From assembly GCA_016932415.1 (NCBI GenBank), contig JAFGCX010000010.1, positions 1 to 64,000 on the forward strand: a stretch of DNA of 64,000 bases, written 5' to 3'. Position numbers and translations under genes: made by a program. Each line of letters starts with the position of its first letter. Positions within the stretch are counted from its first letter, which is position 1. Below are positions 61,694 to 64,000 of this stretch, in pieces. The DNA comes from Candidatus Krumholzibacteriota bacterium. GTDB taxonomy: Bacteria; Krumholzibacteriota; Krumholzibacteriia; Krumholzibacteriales; Krumholzibacteriaceae. Below the pieces are notes generated by a model. The model saw only the letters and a list, made by a program, of their open reading frames with translations. It was not told the origin of the DNA and did not search any database.

Positions 61694-62341
61694 ATGAGAG
61701 GCCTTTTCATAACGTTCGAAGGTATCGAAGGCTCTGGAAAATCCACCGTTGCCGCGAGGATCGAGAAACTCTTCGCTGACGACGGGGTAGAAATAGTACT
61801 GACCAGGGAACCTGGAGGTACTGTCACATCTGAAGATATCAGGAGTATCCTTCTCGATCCGGACAGGGAAGAGATATCGGCGAGGACTGAACTGCTTTTA
61901 TACCTTGCCAGCAGGGTTCAACTTGTCGAACAGGTCATCGAACCGGCTTTAAAAGAAGGCCGGATAGTTATCTGTGACAGATTTATGGATGCGTCCGTAG
62001 CATACCAGGGTTGGGCGAGAGGACTTGGGGAGGAACTTGTAATCGAACTTAACAGGTTCGCCGTCGGCCAGGCCGTTCCCGACCTGACATTTCTGTTCGA
62101 TCTGGGCGTCGAAGAAGGGTTCAGAAGGGGTCCGGACAAGAGAGAATCGAACGGGGTTCGAAAACGAGACAGGCTCGAGAGAGAGGATATAGCATTCCAC
62201 GAGAAGGTCAGGGAAGGTTATCTGAGGATCGCGGGCAGAGAGAAACAAAGGATCGTAGTCATCGACGCTATTCTTCCCCTTGATTCAGTCGTCGACTCTG
62301 TTTTCCGGAACATCAGGGCTCGCATGGACGTACAATCATAG
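61694..62341 (+). CDS. tmk: Thymidylate kinase
   Basis: A 215-residue dTMP kinase. P-loop FEGIEGSGKST, the DR(Y/F/H) motif region ICDRFMDASVAYQGWARG, and TREPGGT are typical; the LID region RKRDRLEREDIAFHEKVREGY follows FDLGVEEGF. ATG 61694 with GGAG upstream gives the standard start MRGLFITFEGIEGSGKS; the longer frame from 61637 is not needed. Confidence 0.95.
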   Translation: MRGLFITFEGIEGSGKSTVAARIEKLFADDGVEIVLTREPGGTVTSEDIRSILLDPDREEISARTELLLYLASRVQLVEQVIEPALKEGRIVICDRFMDASVAYQGWARGLGEELVIELNRFAVGQAVPDLTFLFDLGVEEGFRRGPDKRESNGVRKRDRLEREDIAFHEKVREGYLRIAGREKQRIVVIDAILPLDSVVDSVFRNIRARMDVQS

Positions 62342-62536
62342 AAGGGTTGAGGAAAAACCCGGAAAAGAAGCATACGTCGGCGGGGAGTATTAAAATGGTT
62401 GTTCAACCCGCGGCCGGGGTATATATTTTTATTCAGCAGTCCTGAAAAAGGGATTAAAACGGATCGGTCCGGGATGGCGATCGCTCTGATCAGGATATGA
62501 CAGTGACATCCGAACGACATAATGGAGGTCTCTATT

Positions 62537-64000
62537 TTGAAGTTTAATAAAAAAGTCATCATCACACTGGTTTTCCTGATCGTAATAGCTGCCGGCTCAT
62601 TCTTCGTGTGGGCCTCCGATCAGCGGGAAAAGAACGAGGAACTTGAATATGAACATCTTAATCGCTTCCGGGACGTAATGGTCAGGATTCTTGACTACTA
62701 TGTCGAGGAAAAGGAATTCAAGGAGCTCATAGACGCCGCTATAGCGGGCATGCTCGAAGAACTTGACGTCCATTCCGTCTATCTCGATCAGCAGGAGTAC
62801 GAAAACCTTATGATCGATACGGAAGGTGAATTCGGCGGTCTGGGTATTCAGATCGTCGTAAGGGAAGATTATCCCACGGTGATCTCCCCCATAGACGATA
62901 CTCCCGCTTCGAGACTCGGCATTCAGGGGGGAGACAAGATTGTCGATATAGAGGGGGAATCGACCAAGGGGTGGAGTTCCGAGGATGCTGTCAAAAAACT
63001 CAGGGGAAGGCCGGGTACCCAGGTCAACATAAAGATAGGGCGCGAGGGGCTTGATGAGTCTATTCCGTTTACGATCACCCGCGAGATAATCAAGGTCCCG
63101 AGTATTACATATTCGACGATACTCGATGATGTCGGATACGTAAGGATAGCACGTTTCGCCAAAAAGACCGCCGCCGAACTGAGCAGTATTCTAAGAGAGT
63201 TCGAGAAAGAGAATACCAAAGGGGTTATTCTCGATCTTCGCGGTAATCCCGGCGGGCTTCTTTCGGCGGCATTCGAGGTTTCGGATCTCTTCCTCGACAG
63301 GAACAAGCTTATCGTCTATACGGAAAGCCGTATTCCCGAGAGCAACCAGAAATTTAATTCAAACGCTAGAAATCTCCATGGCAGCTACCCGATCGTCATA
63401 TTGATCAACGGAGGTAGTGCTTCGGCGTCCGAGATCGTTGCCGGAGCTCTCCAGGACTGGGATCGAGCAGTCATCGTCGGCCAGACCTCTTTTGGAAAGG
63501 GATCGGTCCAGACAGTCTTCAAGGTGGGAGAACACGACGCGTTAAAGCTGACGACGCAGAAGTATTTTACGCCAAGCGGCAGATGCATACACAAAGATTA
63601 CGATGAGAACGGTGATGTCATAAAGAACGAAGATTCTGAAAAGGAATATTACACCGCATCTGGCAGGGTGGTATACGGCGGCGGCGGGATATCTCCCGAC
63701 TGGAAGATAGAGCTCCCCGAGTTCACTGAATTCCAGAGAAAACTCGAGATCAGGTCGGTTTTCTTCAGCTTCGCGGTCCATTATACGGCATATAACGTAG
63801 TGGGAGAGGATTTCGTGGTCGATGACAGCGTGGTAGAGGAGTTCAAGGCTCACCTTGCGGAAAAGGAAATAGAAAATACATCTGAAGAATGGACCGATGA
63901 GAATTCCGATTATATAAGGAGGGCGATCAGACGCGAGATATTCCGCAAGCTCTATGGCACAAAGGGAGCATATATAGCGACCCTCGACAGGGATGAGGAA
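62537..64000 (+). CDS. C-terminal processing protease (CtpA/S41 family), 3' end beyond window
   Basis: Partial gene of at least 488 codons, open to the window edge. TTG 62537 follows GGAGGT (62524-62529). An N-terminal membrane/signal segment (about 7-24) is followed by a helical region, a PDZ domain (about residues 95-165, with GGLGIQIV and GIQGGDKIVDIEG) and the S41 core. The Ser-Lys dyad is Ser296 in GSASASEI and Lys321 in FGKGSVQ, 25 residues apart as in E. coli Prc. LDLRGNPGGLL and the C-terminal tail also fit. Acts in the periplasm on protein C-termini. Confidence 0.93.
   Translation, partial: MKFNKKVIITLVFLIVIAAGSFFVWASDQREKNEELEYEHLNRFRDVMVRILDYYVEEKEFKELIDAAIAGMLEELDVHSVYLDQQEYENLMIDTEGEFGGLGIQIVVREDYPTVISPIDDTPASRLGIQGGDKIVDIEGESTKGWSSEDAVKKLRGRPGTQVNIKIGREGLDESIPFTITREIIKVPSITYSTILDDVGYVRIARFAKKTAAELSSILREFEKENTKGVILDLRGNPGGLLSAAFEVSDLFLDRNKLIVYTESRIPESNQKFNSNARNLHGSYPIVILINGGSASASEIVAGALQDWDRAVIVGQTSFGKGSVQTVFKVGEHDALKLTTQKYFTPSGRCIHKDYDENGDVIKNEDSEKEYYTASGRVVYGGGGISPDWKIELPEFTEFQRKLEIRSVFFSFAVHYTAYNVVGEDFVVDDSVVEEFKAHLAEKEIENTSEEWTDENSDYIRRAIRREIFRKLYGTKGAYIATLDRDEE

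Noticed and set aside
1-64000. CRISPR arrays, insertion sequences, phage genes, tRNA or rRNA genes
   Set aside because: No regular direct repeats with spacers, transposase or integrase motifs, or tRNA/rRNA signatures were seen by eye; a covariance-model search would settle the tRNA question.

Overview
The window looks like a chromosomal segment of a Gram-negative-type bacterium. It has porin and lipoprotein genes, an ADP-heptose-type glycosyltransferase, periplasmic proteases and near-balanced base composition. Three Ser/Thr kinase-like proteins, FHA, PEGA and TPR proteins, a tricorn homologue and a large sigma54-family regulator would suit a poorly cultured lineage of the FCB/Krumholzibacteriota kind. 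That placement is inferred from gene style, not from any marker gene. I see no rRNA, tRNA, CRISPR array, insertion sequence or prophage.

Layout. 0-9.5 kb: unlinked genes (membrane proteins, an RNB nuclease, a fibronectin-repeat lipoprotein, a Bcp peroxiredoxin, a B12-type radical SAM enzyme, a sigma54 activator with a degenerate receiver). 9.9-14.2 kb: a tight five-gene operon (small acidic/basic protein, AdoMetDC-like pyruvoyl enzyme, GNAT/BioF2-type transferase, ATP-grasp ligase, PLP decarboxylase) that looks like an uncharacterised amine or peptide-conjugate pathway. 14.3-17.4 kb: a DMT transporter, an octaheme lipoprotein cytochrome and a type IV pilin. 17.5-26.4 kb: a phosphate regulon, phoB-phoR, porin and pstS-pstC-pstA-pstB-phoU. 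Each of its three leading promoters carries a four-unit 11-bp-phased Pho-box-like array.

26.4-34.7 kb: an RRM protein, a KAS III-type synthase, a FecR/kinase pair and a tricorn protease. 34.7-41.1 kb (minus strand): a 1548-residue pseudokinase/AAA/TPR/GAF/sigma54-type protein, a membrane-anchored UshA-like metallophosphatase and a NIF3-like protein. The metallophosphatase reading frame holds an in-frame TGA exactly where the family carries Cys in EPCGC. An E. coli fdhF-like SECIS hairpin follows it (bulged U, GGU loop, 28 nt downstream). I read it as a selenoprotein, and it is the most notable single observation here.

41.3-48.3 kb: a zinc-ribbon protein and EIIA-Ntr, RsgA, a GT9 glycosyltransferase, and an FHA/phosphoesterase/kinase operon. 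48.6-54.1 kb: a cold-shock protein and two coupled TPR proteins. 54.3-56.7 kb: a queD-queC-DUF366-queE operon for preQ0. 57.2-64.0 kb: HU, threonine aldolase, RsmI, a CDP-alcohol phosphatidyltransferase, a MATE transporter, thymidylate kinase and a CtpA-type protease cut by the window edge.
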